Source of the DNA: Defluviimonas sp. SAOS-178_SWC
GTDB taxonomy: Bacteria > Pseudomonadota > Alphaproteobacteria > Rhodobacterales > Rhodobacteraceae
Assembly: GCF_039830135.1 (NCBI RefSeq)
Contig: NZ_CP156081.1
Coordinates: forward strand, 916,001 to 980,000
DNA: 64,000 bases
Direction: 5' to 3'
Within the stretch, counting starts at the first letter, position 1. Every line of letters begins with the position of its first letter. The notes under the pieces are model-generated. The model had not been told where the DNA came from. It ran no database searches and saw only the letters and a program-made list of their open reading frames with translations. Below, piece by piece: positions 47,148 to 57,168 of the stretch. The translations under genes and the position numbers were made by a program.

Positions 47148-47299
47148 CTATCGACTGTTGCGACCAATCTCCGGTCTATTGGCCGGATCATTGCGAATTG
47201 AATCGCCAAGTGCAAGTAAAATTGCGATTGACTACTATTGATCTGAACCAATACGTTTTGCACCAAGTCGCGCATGGTCGCGTAAAAGGGAGGATAGTG

Positions 47300-47983
47300 A
47301 TGACGAATTTCGTGATTCCGGCGCCGGACGTGGCGTCCATTGCCGTTTCCGGCGGCGGGGCGTTCCCTGTGCGCCGGATCTACTGCATTGGCCGCAACTA
47401 TGCCGCCCACGCCGTCGAAATGGGTCACGACCCGGACCGGGAGCCGCCGTTTTTCTTTCAGAAGAACTCCAGCAACCTCGATTCGTCCGGCGAATTTCCG
47501 TATCCGGACAAGACCTCGGACGTGCATCACGAGATCGAACTCGTGGTCGCCCTGAAATCGGGCGGCACCAACATTCCGCTCGACCAGGCGCTTGATCACG
47601 TCTGGGGATATGGCATCGGCCTCGATATGACGCGGCGCGACCTTCAAGGCGAGGCGAAGAAGCTTGGGCGCCCTTGGGAAATCGGCAAGGCCTTCGAACG
47701 GTCCGCCCCGGTCGGCCCGCTGCATCCGGTTACAGAGACCGGCCATCTTTCCGAAGGACGGATCGAACTGAAGATCAATGGCGAGGTTCGACAGGAAGGC
47801 GACCTGAACCAGATGATCTGGAAGGTGCCGGAAATGATCTCCTACCTCTCCGACTATTTCGAACTCGCCCCCGGCGACATCATCATGTCGGGAACGCCTT
47901 CGGGCGTCGGGCCGGTCGTGAGGGGCGACACGATGGAAGCCAGCATCGCGGGCCTCGGCAGCCTCACTGTCAAGGTGGTCTGA
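47300..47983 (+). CDS. Fumarylacetoacetate hydrolase-family protein
   Basis: A 227-residue single-domain FAH-type hydrolase. Family marks: YCIGRNYAAHAVEMG (~30-44), FFFQKNSSNL, the metal-binding HHEIELVVAL (~77-86, two Glu), DMTRRDLQGEAKKLGRPWE (~111-129) and MSGTPSGVGPV (~196-206). It most resembles fumarylpyruvate/acylpyruvate hydrolases and oxaloacetate decarboxylases. AAAGGGAGG precedes the ATG; the frame upstream runs through the regulator operator. Divergent from the GntR gene and so probably controlled by it. Confidence 0.86.
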   Translation: MTNFVIPAPDVASIAVSGGGAFPVRRIYCIGRNYAAHAVEMGHDPDREPPFFFQKNSSNLDSSGEFPYPDKTSDVHHEIELVVALKSGGTNIPLDQALDHVWGYGIGLDMTRRDLQGEAKKLGRPWEIGKAFERSAPVGPLHPVTETGHLSEGRIELKINGEVRQEGDLNQMIWKVPEMISYLSDYFELAPGDIIMSGTPSGVGPVVRGDTMEASIAGLGSLTVKVV

Positions 47984-48009
47984 ATCCGGAAATCGGTGTA
48001 GGAACGCAT

Positions 48010-48055
48010 CCGGGGCGGGAAGCGGGGCCAGTGTGGCCGCCGTTTCCCGCCCCGG
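48010..48055 (+). other. Long GC-rich hairpin after the FAH gene
   Basis: CCGGGGCGGGAA (48010-48021) and TTCCCGCCCCGG (48044-48055) form a perfect 12-bp stem; the loop itself contains GGCC-agtgt-GGCC. It lies 27 bases after the FAH stop. No T run follows, so termination would be non-classical. Confidence 0.6.
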
Positions 48056-48148
48056 ACCGCTTGACGCATTGTGCGAGGGCGGAAGTTCAGTGTATACCAT
48101 CGCACACAATCCGGAACGACTCCCGAACATTGACGAGGATGACGCGAT

Positions 48149-50395
48149 ATGACGGCCGACCGACCGACCCCCGACATCATCTATACGAAAGTGGACGAAG
48201 CGCCCGAACTGGCCTCGGCCTCGCTGCTGCCGGTTATCCGCGCCTTCGCGGGCGCCGCGGGCATTACCATCGGCACGCGCGACATCTCGCTTGCCGGGCG
48301 CATCATCGCGTCGTTTCCCGAGCGGCTGACCGAGGCGCAGCGCCAGTCGGACGATCTGGCCGTGCTGGGTGAGATCGTGAAGAGCGCCGATGCCAACGTC
48401 ATCAAGCTGCCGAACATCTCGGCCTCCACCCCGCAGCTCGTCGCCGCGATCAGCGAGCTTCAGGCGCAGGGTTACGACCTGCCGGACTACCCGGAAGATC
48501 CGGCCACCGAAGCCGAGAAAGATGCACGCGCCCGGTACGACGCAGTCAAGGGTTCGGCCGTGAACCCGGTCTTGCGCGAGGGCAATTCCGACCGCCGCGC
48601 CGCCGTCGCAGTGAAGAACTATGCCAAGGCGAACCCGCATTCGATGGGCGTTTGGAAGGTCGACAGCAAGACGCGCGTCTCGACGATGGGCGCCAATGAC
48701 TTTGCGTCCAACGAGAAATCCGCAATCGTGTCCGAGGCGCAGGCCGGGGCCGCGCGGATCGAACTGATCGGCAAGGATGGCACGGTCAAGGTCCTGAAGG
48801 ACAAGGTGCAGTATCCGGCCGGAACCGTCGTGGATGCGACCTTCATGTCGGCCAAGGCGCTCGACGCGTTCATTGCGGAGCAGATCGAGGCGACGAAGGC
48901 GGAAGGCACGCTCTTCTCGCTCCACCTCAAGGCCACGATGATGAAGGTCTCCGACCCGATCCTCTTCGGCCACGCGGTGCGCGCCTACCTGCAGCCAGTT
49001 TTCGACAAGTACGGCGATGACCTCGCCGCTGCCGGCGTGAACCCGAATTCCGGCGTCGGCGCAATGCTCGACATCATCGCGGGGATGCCGAGCGCCGCCG
49101 AGATCAAATCCGCCGTCGAGGCGACCCTGACGAACCGCCCGCCGCTTTACATGGTGAATTCCGACAAGGGCATCACCAACCTGCACGTCCCCTCGGACGT
49201 CATCATCGACGCCTCCATGCCCGCGCTCATCCGTGCCGGCGGCAAGGGTTGGGGTCCGGACGGGAAGGAAGCCGATACCAACTGCGTGATCCCCGACAGC
49301 TCCTATGCGCCCGTCTATGACGAGACGGTCCGCTACTTCAAGGAAACCGGCGCGCTCGATCCGCGGACGGCGGGAACGGTGCAGAACGTCGGGCTGATGG
49401 CGCAGAAGGCCGAGGAATACGGCTCGCATCCGACGACGTTCGAAATTCCGTTCGACGGCACGGTCCGCATGATCCTCGCCAATGGCGACGTGTTGCACCA
49501 ACACGAGGTCGAGGCCGGCGACATCTGGCGGTCGGCCAGCACCCGCAAGGCCCCGATCGAGGACTGGGTGAAGCTCGCCATCGAACGGCAGAAGGCCGAA
49601 GGCTGCCAGGCGATCTTCTGGCTCGACGAGGCGCGCGCGCACGACGCCGTTCTCATCGGTCTCGTGAAACCGCTCCTTGAAAAGGCGGGCGTCGCCGACA
49701 GGTTCAAGATCATGTCGCCGCGCGATGCGACCCGCCTGACGCTGGAGACGATCCGCAAGGGCGAAAACTCCATCGCGATCACCGGCAACGTGCTTCGTGA
49801 TTACCTCACCGATCTATTCCCGATCCTCGAACTCGGGACCTCTGCCAAGATGCTGTCGGTCGTGAAGTTGATGAACGGGGGCGGCCTGTTCGAGACCGGC
49901 GCCGGCGGTTCGGCGCCGAAGCACGTTCAGCAGCTGGTCGAGGAAAATCACCTCCGCTGGGATTCACTCGGCGAATTCTGCGCGCTGGGGGAAAGCTTCA
50001 ATTTCCTTGCCGAGACCAGCGGCAACGCGAAGGTGCGCGTCCTTGGCAAGGCCGTCGATACGGCGACGCAAGGTATCCTTGACCATGATCGGTCGCCCCA
50101 TCGCAAAGTCGGTCGGCCCGACAACCGCGACAGCCACTACTGGTTCGCCCGCTACTGGGCCGAGGCCATAGCAGCGCAGAAGGACGACGCCGAACTGGCC
50201 GCCACGTTCCGCAAGGTCGCCGACGCGCTTGCCGGTGACGAAAAGACGATCCTCTCGGAACTCGCATCGGTGCAGGGCAAGCCTGCGGACCTCGGGGGTT
50301 ACTACCATCCCGACGCCGAGAAACTGGCGAAGGTGATGCGGCCCTCGAAGGCGTTCAACGCCGTCGTGGACGGGTTGCGAGCCAGGCAGGTCTGA
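48149..50395 (+). CDS. icd: NADP-dependent isocitrate dehydrogenase, monomeric type
   Basis: Oxidatively decarboxylates isocitrate in the citric acid cycle. The 748-residue length and blocks such as [15 protein letters not shown] (~131-145), [24 protein letters not shown] (~254-268) and [14 protein letters not shown] (~654-667) identify the monomeric class, unrelated in length to dimeric Icd. GAGGATGACGCGAT lies before the ATG. It stands alone, with 165 bases upstream including a long hairpin and AT-richer DNA that probably carries its promoter. Confidence 0.95.
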   Translation: MTADRPTPDIIYTKVDEAPELASASLLPVIRAFAGAAGITIGTRDISLAGRIIASFPERLTEAQRQSDDLAVLGEIVKSADANVIKLPNISASTPQLVAAISELQAQGYDLPDYPEDPATEAEKDARARYDAVKGSAVNPVLREGNSDRRAAVAVKNYAKANPHSMGVWKVDSKTRVSTMGANDFASNEKSAIVSEAQAGAARIELIGKDGTVKVLKDKVQYPAGTVVDATFMSAKALDAFIAEQIEATKAEGTLFSLHLKATMMKVSDPILFGHAVRAYLQPVFDKYGDDLAAAGVNPNSGVGAMLDIIAGMPSAAEIKSAVEATLTNRPPLYMVNSDKGITNLHVPSDVIIDASMPALIRAGGKGWGPDGKEADTNCVIPDSSYAPVYDETVRYFKETGALDPRTAGTVQNVGLMAQKAEEYGSHPTTFEIPFDGTVRMILANGDVLHQHEVEAGDIWRSASTRKAPIEDWVKLAIERQKAEGCQAIFWLDEARAHDAVLIGLVKPLLEKAGVADRFKIMSPRDATRLTLETIRKGENSIAITGNVLRDYLTDLFPILELGTSAKMLSVVKLMNGGGLFETGAGGSAPKHVQQLVEENHLRWDSLGEFCALGESFNFLAETSGNAKVRVLGKAVDTATQGILDHDRSPHRKVGRPDNRDSHYWFARYWAEAIAAQKDDAELAATFRKVADALAGDEKTILSELASVQGKPADLGGYYHPDAEKLAKVMRPSKAFNAVVDGLRARQV

Positions 50396-50910
50396 GCGCG
50401 CGCCACGCGCCGAAGTTTCGGGGAAACGGAAGCGCTGACCGGCATCGACGGGCACCAATGTCCGCGATGCCGCCAGCGGTCTTCCGTTTCTTGCACCTGA
50501 CCGGGCATTTCCTCACGAAACGGGCGGAGCCGGTGTCGCCGCTCGGCGCCGGTATGGATCGGGAAACACTCCTGTTCGAAAAAGACAACTTCTCAAATCG
50601 ACTGGATGGTGGTGATATCACGTGTCTAGTGTATTGAGAGTGTTAGGTTTTTTATGGAAAATCCGAGAAAAGGCGAGCTATTGTTGCCGCGCCTGGCCTC
50701 AATGCCCGATCCGTCGGCACGGAACCCGCAAGCCTTGAGCGCGCATCACCGAATTTGCCGGGCCGCGCCCGGTTCATTCCATGCCTTCGCCGGGTTCGTC
50801 CGCAGCTTCATGCGGATCGCGAACCGGTCTCTCACCGTCTTCCCGGTCCTCGAAATGCTCGGGCTCGCGGGCCTGATCCTTCTGCTGGCGCGTTAGGCCC
50901 GCCCGACACG
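50396..50910. other. Intergenic region after icd, no convincing gene
   Basis: These 515 bases separate convergent icd and the RND pump gene. A patch near 50575-50670 is AT-rich. An 80-codon frame at 50654-50896 (+) ends in a hydrophobic stretch, VLEMLGLAGLILLL, that could be a membrane helix, but no ribosome site precedes its ATG and the rest is not protein-like. I list no gene here; a short single-helix protein starting near 50813 remains possible. Confidence 0.4.
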
Positions 50911-53900
50911 TCACTCCGCCGGGCTGACAGCCGCTTTCCTCAGCCCGAACCAGCGGCGCTTCTGTCGGGGTTTGTCGCCCCGCGAAGTCAGCATCAGCAA
51001 CGACGGCGTCACCACCAGCGTCAGGATCGTCGCGAAAGCGAGGCCGAAGACGATGGCCGAGGAGAGCGAAATCCACCACTGCGTGGACGGTGCGCCGTAT
51101 GTCGTCTCATGGCTCATGATCTCGAGGTTGAAGCCGAAGGCGATCGGCAGGACGCCGAGGATCGCGGTGACGGCGGTCAGCACGACCGGACGGGCGCGTT
51201 CGTGGCAGGTCTCAAGGATCGCATCGACCTTGTTCATCCCCTCGCGCCGCAGCGTGTCGTAGGTGTCGATCAGCACGATGTTGTTGTTCACGACGACCCC
51301 GGCGAGCGCGATGATCCCGATGCCGGTCATGACGATGCCGAAGGGCTGGCCCATGATCATGAGGCCAAGGAAGACCCCGATCGTCGACATGATGACGGCG
51401 GTGAAGATCAGCCCGACCGAGATGAAGCGGTTGAACTGGGCCAGAAGCACGACGAAGATCAGGAACATCGCCGCCGCGAAGGCCTTGGCGAGGAAGGCGC
51501 CGGCGGCGGCTTGTTCCTCATCCTCGCCGGCCATGGACCAGCGGATGCCCACTTCCTCAAACCCAGCCTCGTCTAGCGCGGCGGCCACGCCCTGTCGGAT
51601 CGGGTCGGCCTGCACGCCTTCGCGGATGTTGGCCTGCACGGTTACGGTGCGAGCGCCGTCGATGCGGGTCAGCGTTCCCGTCGTGGGTGCCGCCACGCGC
51701 GAGACGAAGTTGGATATCGGCACGGGGCCGGCGGCGGTCTCTACGCGGAGCTGGTCGAGATCCGAGATGGTGCGCTGATCCTTGGGCAGCCGGAGGACGA
51801 TATCCACCGCATCGTCGGTCCCAGCGGGGCGGAAGTCCGACAGCTTCAGCCCGTTGGTGACGAGCTGCACCACCGCCCCGACCGACGCGGGCGAGACGCC
51901 ATAGCGGGCGGCCGCCGCGCGGTCGATCTGCAATTCCCAGTCGACGCCCGGTGGGGGAAGACCGTTGTCGACGTCTATGATGTAAGGGCTCTTCGCCAAT
52001 TCATCAGCAACGCCGCGCGCAGCCACAGAAAGGCCTCTGGGATCGGCGGCCGAGAGCCGCACCTGAATCGCCTTACCCGTGGGCGGGCCGGCCTGCGGCA
52101 CGGAGACCTCGATATCGGCGCCGGGAATACCTTCCATCGCCACCCGCAGGTCGGCGAGGATCGCGTTGGCGTTCTTCCGTTCCCGCCAATCGACGAATTC
52201 ATACTGGATCACGCCCACCACGTCGGCGGCGACTTCGTTGCCGGCGGCCTGGCCCTTGCCCGAGCGGGTGTAGACGGTCTTGATGCCGGGCCAGCCGAGG
52301 ATGCGTTCCTCCGCCTGCCGCGTCAGGGCGTCCTTTTCCTCGATGGAGAGATTGCCCCGGGCATGGACGTAGAGGAGACCGTATTCAGGTTCCACGTTCG
52401 GGAAGAACTCCACCCCCTTGCCGTAGATGCCGTAGGCATAGGGAACCGCGACCAGCGTCGCAAGCGCCGTGACCGTCACCAGGATCGGGTGCCGGATCGC
52501 GCGGGCGACGAAGCGCATGTAGAGGCTGTTGCGGCTGCGGTCCTCTTCCTTCACCGGCTTGGCGATGATCGCGCCAAGTGTCGGCGCGAAGTAGAGCGCG
52601 TAGACCAGCGAGGCCGAGAGCGTCGCGATCAGCGTGATCGGCATGTATTTCATGAACTCGCCGACGATCCCCGGCCAGAAGAGGAGCGGCGAGAAGGCCG
52701 CGACCCGCGTCGCGGTCGCCGCGAGCACCGGGCCGGTCATCTTGTGCGACGCCAGCGCGAAGGCCTCGCGCTTGCCCATGCCCTCCGCCATCCGCCGTTC
52801 GGCGTATTCGGTGACGATGATCGCGTCGTCGACGAGCATGCCGACGGCAAGGATCAGGCTGAAGAGGACGACGATGTTGACGGTCAATCCGGCCAGTTGC
52901 AGCCCAAGGATGCCGATCAGGAACGAAGCCGGGATGGCGAGGCCGATGAGCAGCGAGGCCCGGCCCGAGAGCGCGTAGAGGATCACGATGAAGACGAGGA
53001 TCACCGCCGTCAGGACCGAGTTCTGAAGATCCGTCAGAAGCTGGCGGATGTCGGTGGACTTGTCCTGGCTGAACGACACGATTGTGCCCTCGGGCAGGAG
53101 CTTCTGGAATTCTGTCGTGACCTCCTTCACCTTGTCCACCGTCTCGATCAGGTTGGAGCCGGTGCGCTTCGACACTTCGATGGCGATGGCCGGGTTGCCG
53201 TCGAGCCGGGTGATCGTCTCGGGGTCCTTATAGGTCGCGCGGATTGCGGCAAGGTCGCGGGCACGGACAATGGCGGTGCCGTTGGAGATGACGGGAAGGT
53301 TGGCGACGTCTTCCACCGTCTCGATCAGCGACGGCACCTTGATCGCATAGCGCCCCTCGGCACCTTCCAGGGCGCCTGCCGCGATGAGCTGGTTGTTGGC
53401 GGCCACGCCGGCGATGAGCGTGTCCGGCCGCAGCCCGTAGGAGGACAGCTTGGCGGGATCTATGATGACCTCGACGAGGTCCTCGCGCACGCCCTGCAAC
53501 GTGGCGTCGAGCACACCCGGAATTTCCTCGATCCGGTCGCGGAGCTCGCGGCCCGCCCGGGTCAGGACACGCTCCGGAACCTCGCCCGACAGCGTGACCA
53601 CGAGGACCGGGAATTCGGAGATGTTGACCTCGTTCACCGTCGGCTCATCGGCACCGTCCGGAAGGTCGCGCTTGGCCTCTGAAACCTTCGAGCGTACATC
53701 GTCGAGCGCCTTCTTCAGGTCGGCGCCCGCCTGGAATTCCAGCAGGACGTTGCCGCCACCCTGATAGGCGGTCGACGTCATTTCCTTGATCCCGGCGATG
53801 GTCTTCAGCGAAGTTTCCATCGGGCGGAGCAGAAGCCGCTCGCTATCCTCGGGCGAGATGCCCTGATAGCCGAGGCTGACATAGATGATCGGGATCTGGA

Positions 53901-54018
53901 TGTCGGGCTCGGCCTCTTTCGGGATCGTGACATAGGCCTGCGCCCCCGCCAGCATCAGGAAGACGAGAACGGAGATCGTCAGCCGCGCATTGCGGATGGC
54001 GGTTTCGACCAATCCCAT
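50911..54018 (-). CDS. RND-family efflux pump permease (AcrB/HAE1-like)
   Basis: A 1035-residue inner-membrane proton-driven exporter. It shows the two-fold RND plan: an N-terminal helix, a large periplasmic domain starting near IPKEAEPDIQIPIIYVSLGYQG, helices 2-6 with LAVGMLVDDAIIVTEYAERR (~393-412) carrying the paired Asp of the proton relay, then a second periplasmic domain and helices 8-12 (GIIALAGVVVNNNIVLIDT, ~923-941). Length is standard. It follows its adaptor by 3 bases. No outer-membrane factor gene is present, so a TolC-type partner must come from elsewhere. Substrate unknown. Confidence 0.93.
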   Translation of the reverse strand: MGLVETAIRNARLTISVLVFLMLAGAQAYVTIPKEAEPDIQIPIIYVSLGYQGISPEDSERLLLRPMETSLKTIAGIKEMTSTAYQGGGNVLLEFQAGADLKKALDDVRSKVSEAKRDLPDGADEPTVNEVNISEFPVLVVTLSGEVPERVLTRAGRELRDRIEEIPGVLDATLQGVREDLVEVIIDPAKLSSYGLRPDTLIAGVAANNQLIAAGALEGAEGRYAIKVPSLIETVEDVANLPVISNGTAIVRARDLAAIRATYKDPETITRLDGNPAIAIEVSKRTGSNLIETVDKVKEVTTEFQKLLPEGTIVSFSQDKSTDIRQLLTDLQNSVLTAVILVFIVILYALSGRASLLIGLAIPASFLIGILGLQLAGLTVNIVVLFSLILAVGMLVDDAIIVTEYAERRMAEGMGKREAFALASHKMTGPVLAATATRVAAFSPLLFWPGIVGEFMKYMPITLIATLSASLVYALYFAPTLGAIIAKPVKEEDRSRNSLYMRFVARAIRHPILVTVTALATLVAVPYAYGIYGKGVEFFPNVEPEYGLLYVHARGNLSIEEKDALTRQAEERILGWPGIKTVYTRSGKGQAAGNEVAADVVGVIQYEFVDWRERKNANAILADLRVAMEGIPGADIEVSVPQAGPPTGKAIQVRLSAADPRGLSVAARGVADELAKSPYIIDVDNGLPPPGVDWELQIDRAAAARYGVSPASVGAVVQLVTNGLKLSDFRPAGTDDAVDIVLRLPKDQRTISDLDQLRVETAAGPVPISNFVSRVAAPTTGTLTRIDGARTVTVQANIREGVQADPIRQGVAAALDEAGFEEVGIRWSMAGEDEEQAAAGAFLAKAFAAAMFLIFVVLLAQFNRFISVGLIFTAVIMSTIGVFLGLMIMGQPFGIVMTGIGIIALAGVVVNNNIVLIDTYDTLRREGMNKVDAILETCHERARPVVLTAVTAILGVLPIAFGFNLEIMSHETTYGAPSTQWWISLSSAIVFGLAFATILTLVVTPSLLMLTSRGDKPRQKRRWFGLRKAAVSPAE

Positions 54019-54021
54019 GGT

Positions 54022-55140
54022 TCAGTTCCCGCCCGTGGCCGCGGTGGCGTCCTTGACGGCCACGGTCTCGCCGTCGCGGACGAGGTCCTGGCCGGACACG
54101 ACGATGCGGACATCCTCGGGCACGCCCTTGACGACGAGGCCTTCGGCGGTGTCGTCGATCAGTTCGATGGCGGCGAAGCGGGCGACATTGTCCGGGCCGA
54201 CGACGCGGAGGCCGATCTCGCCATCCTCGGACAGGGTGATGATGGAGCGGGGCACGGTGACGGAGCGCTCGGGTTTGGTATAGAGGCTGACCTCGGCCGT
54301 CATGCCCGAGGGAACGGTGCGGTCGGGGTTGGGCAGCGCCACCTCGATCGGGAAGGTCCGGGTCTCCGCCGTCGCTTCGCGCGCGAGGTGGCGGACCGTG
54401 CCCTCCATCACCTGCCCGTTGACGAGCCGGACGCTGGCCCGGTCTCCGACCGCGACGAAGCCGACGTCAAGTTCGCTGACCTCGGCGCGCATCACGATGG
54501 GATCGAGCGCAAGGAGGGTCGCGATCGGTGTGCCGGTCTGCACCCATTCGCCAAGCTCGACATCGACACTGTCGACGACGCCGGCATAGGGCGCGCGGAG
54601 GTTCAGGCGATCGGCGGCGGCCTCTGCCTGGCTGAGGGCGGCTTCGGCGGCGGCCTTGTCGGCGCGGACCTTGATCAGCTGAAGTTCGGCGGTATTGCCG
54701 CTCTTGAAAAGTTTCTCGGCGACCTCAAGCTCCTGCGCGCGCTGGGCGAGCGTCGCCTCCGCGGTGGTCACGGCGGCCGTCACGTCGGCGCCTTCGATGG
54801 TCATGACGATCTGGTCAGCGTCCACTGCGTCGCCCTGGGTGATGGCGAGCGAAGAGATGACGCCACTCGACCTTGCGGCAAGAACCGCCCGCTTGTCTGC
54901 GCCGGTCACGCCCGAAATGCGGATCTCGCGCGCGTGATCCTTGAAGACCGGTGTGATCGCCGCCACGGTCCGAAGGGCGCTGCCGGGAGTGCCGCTGGCA
55001 TCTTTGGTCTGGGGTGCGGGCTGCGCGGCATGCGCTTCCTCGCTGCCGACCGAGGCAAATTTTCCGGTGCCGACCCATGCGGCCGCGGCAATGAGAACGA
55101 CTGCGGCCGTGATCTTGTGGCCTTTGAAACGCCAAGCCAT
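54022..55140 (-). CDS. RND efflux periplasmic adaptor (membrane fusion protein)
   Basis: A 372-residue adaptor. An N-terminal membrane anchor/signal (KITAAVVLIAAAAWVGTGKF, ~8-27) leads to a beta-barrel/lipoyl fold: SGVISSLAITQGDAVDADQIVMTIEG, a helical hairpin (TTAEATLAQRAQELEVAEKLF) and RAPYAGVVDSVDVELGEWVQTG, then a C-terminal barrel. The ATG giving MAWRFKG was chosen as it places the hydrophobic segment at the N-terminus; an ATG 27 codons upstream is possible. First gene of the pump operon. Confidence 0.88.
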   Translation of the reverse strand: MAWRFKGHKITAAVVLIAAAAWVGTGKFASVGSEEAHAAQPAPQTKDASGTPGSALRTVAAITPVFKDHAREIRISGVTGADKRAVLAARSSGVISSLAITQGDAVDADQIVMTIEGADVTAAVTTAEATLAQRAQELEVAEKLFKSGNTAELQLIKVRADKAAAEAALSQAEAAADRLNLRAPYAGVVDSVDVELGEWVQTGTPIATLLALDPIVMRAEVSELDVGFVAVGDRASVRLVNGQVMEGTVRHLAREATAETRTFPIEVALPNPDRTVPSGMTAEVSLYTKPERSVTVPRSIITLSEDGEIGLRVVGPDNVARFAAIELIDDTAEGLVVKGVPEDVRIVVSGQDLVRDGETVAVKDATAATGGN

Positions 55141-55375
55141 CAAATTGAAATCCTGAATTCGGAACGTCGGGCCCCACCAGAAAACATGGGGATCGTTCCT
55201 GTAACTGTCTGTCGCGCTCATTATCTGATAAGTGAACGGGAAAGTTCAATATGGCATTGCAAGTTTTCGAAACGGGGTAACCCGGATGCATATCCCCGTT
55301 CGGACCGGTACGCCTCTTGCCGCACAGGCGTCGATGCGCTCAACTGTTCGAAACTCGCGGACGGAGCCTGAAAGC

Positions 55376-56137
55376 GTGCCATCCCCCCAAGACATCGTCG
55401 CTCCTGCCCGGTTTCCGCACGCGGTGCCGATGGGACTGTCGGGCATGCTGGTGCGGTTCTCGGACCTTATGGATGACGCGGCCAACCGGGCGGCCCTTGC
55501 GTTCCGCGCGGCGGTCGAGGCCGAGGCATGGGACGGCGTCGAGGAAAGCGCCACCTCGCTCGGCTCGGTCTTCCTGCGGTTCGACCCGCAGCTGACCGGT
55601 CATGCCGCGCTGGCCGAGCGCGTGGCCGCGATGCTGGCCGGCCGCGACTGGTATGCCGAAGCGCTCCCCACCGGTCGCCGGCTTTGGCACATACCTGCGC
55701 TCTTCGGCGGGCCGGAGGCGCCGCAGCTGGAGGAGGCCGCCTCCCTCGCGGGATTGTCGCCGGAGGCGGCGGTGGCGGACCTGACCGCGCGGCCAGTTCG
55801 GGTTCTCACCATCGGGTTCGCGCCGGGCCTGCCCTATATGGGGTTTTTGCGAAAGCACTGGGACATCCCTCGCCAGACGGAGCTGACGCCCATCGTGCCG
55901 GCGGGCTCGGTTATCGTTGCCGTCCGGCAGCTGATCATCTTCCCGATCCCGACCCCGACGGGCTGGCGCCATGTCGGCCAGACCGGGTTCCGCGGTTTTC
56001 GACCCGAGGCCGACAGTCCGTTCCCGCTCCGCGCCGGGGACGAGGTGCAGTTCCACGCCGTTTCGGCAGATAAGCTGGACCGCTTGCGGGGCGAGGATCC
56101 CGACGGCGGCGGGGCCTGGTCGGAGGCGCTGGAATGA
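55376..56137 (+). CDS. pxpB: 5-oxoprolinase subunit B
   Basis: Part of the PxpABC ATP-dependent 5-oxoprolinase, which opens pyroglutamate to glutamate. The 253-residue protein is of the KipI type, with the diagnostic TIGFAPGLPYMGFL (~145-158), IPRQTELTPIVPAGSVIVA and GWRHVGQTGFRGF. The start is assigned to a GTG with GGAG nine bases upstream; the frame continues to an ATG 48 codons earlier, but that extension is not conserved-looking. Overlaps pxpC by 4 bases (ATGA). Confidence 0.88.
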   Translation: MPSPQDIVAPARFPHAVPMGLSGMLVRFSDLMDDAANRAALAFRAAVEAEAWDGVEESATSLGSVFLRFDPQLTGHAALAERVAAMLAGRDWYAEALPTGRRLWHIPALFGGPEAPQLEEAASLAGLSPEAAVADLTARPVRVLTIGFAPGLPYMGFLRKHWDIPRQTELTPIVPAGSVIVAVRQLIIFPIPTPTGWRHVGQTGFRGFRPEADSPFPLRAGDEVQFHAVSADKLDRLRGEDPDGGGAWSEALE

Positions 56138-57168
56138 GCGCGGCGCTGATGGTGCGGACTGCGGGGCCGGGGATGACCATCCAGGATCGCGGCCGGCCCG
56201 GCTGGCTGGCCGAGGGGCTGTCGCGGGGCGGCGCGGCCGATCTTCTGGCGCTTGCCGAGGGCGCGGCGCTCTTGCGCCAGCCCGCCGACTGCGCGGCGCT
56301 CGAAATGGCCGGGATCGGCGGGACGTTCGAGGCAGAGGGCGATCTTGTCGTCGCGCTCACCGGGGCGCCGATGCGGGCTCTGCTCGACGGGGCGCCACTG
56401 GTCTGGAACGCGAGCCACGCGCTCAGGACGGGCCAGCGTCTTGTCATCGGCGCGGCGGAATCCGGCGTCTACGGCTATCTTCACGTCGCCGGCGGGTTTG
56501 CGACCCCCCTTCGCTTGGGCAGCCGCGCGGCACATCTGACGGTCGGGCTCGGCGCTCCGGTCGCGGCGGGAGAGCGGCTGCCGGTCGGGGTCATGTCGCA
56601 CGGCGCGCGGCCGGGGCTTCTCATCGAGGTGGCGGACCGGTTCCGGGGCGGAACGGTGCGGATCGTGCCGTCGGCGCAGACCGCGCTTTTCGCGACCGAG
56701 GACCGACAGCGGCTCGCAGCCACCGATTTCGTCCGCGACACGCGCGGCAACCGGCAGGGTGTGCGCCTTGTCCATGACGGGGAACCCTTCGCGGGCGCGG
56801 GACAGCTCAACATCCTGTCGGAGATCATCGTGCCGGGCGACATCCAGATGACCGGTGACGGCACGCCCTACGTTCTCTTGCCCGAGTGCCAGACGATGGG
56901 CGGATATCCGAGGATCGGCACGGTTGTGCCGGACGACCTGCCCATCGTCGCCCAAGCCGCGCCCGGCACACGGTTGCGGTTCCGGTTCGTCGATCTCGAC
57001 GAGGCGCTCGCTGAATACCGGCAGCGGCGCGAGGGCGAGGCCAGGCGGCTCGCCGCGGCGATCCGGCCGTTGCTGCGCGATCCGGCCGCGATGACCGATC
57101 TTCTGTCCTATCAGCTTGTCGGCGGCGTGACGGCGGGGGACGATCTGAACGAGGAGGATTGCGAATGA
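56134..57168 (+). CDS. pxpC: 5-oxoprolinase subunit C
   Basis: The biotin-carboxylase-C-like partner of PxpB in the 5-oxoprolinase complex (KipA/allophanate hydrolase subunit 2 family). The 344 residues contain PGMTIQDRGRPGWLAEGLSRGG (~13-34), the LSRGGAAD motif, HVAGGFATP (~111) and LPECQTMGGYPRIGTV (~249-264). Full length for the family. Coupled by ATGA overlaps to both pxpB and pxpA. Confidence 0.92.
   Translation: MSAALMVRTAGPGMTIQDRGRPGWLAEGLSRGGAADLLALAEGAALLRQPADCAALEMAGIGGTFEAEGDLVVALTGAPMRALLDGAPLVWNASHALRTGQRLVIGAAESGVYGYLHVAGGFATPLRLGSRAAHLTVGLGAPVAAGERLPVGVMSHGARPGLLIEVADRFRGGTVRIVPSAQTALFATEDRQRLAATDFVRDTRGNRQGVRLVHDGEPFAGAGQLNILSEIIVPGDIQMTGDGTPYVLLPECQTMGGYPRIGTVVPDDLPIVAQAAPGTRLRFRFVDLDEALAEYRQRREGEARRLAAAIRPLLRDPAAMTDLLSYQLVGGVTAGDDLNEEDCE

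Noticed and set aside
48149..50395. 748-residue isocitrate dehydrogenase, much longer than the dimeric enzyme
   Set aside because: Not an anomaly: monomeric NADP-isocitrate dehydrogenase of about 740 residues is a known class common in related alphaproteobacteria.
50654..50896. 80-codon frame after icd ending in a hydrophobic segment
   Set aside because: No ribosome site and no recognisable similarity; only the last ~28 residues look membrane-like, which is insufficient to call a gene.
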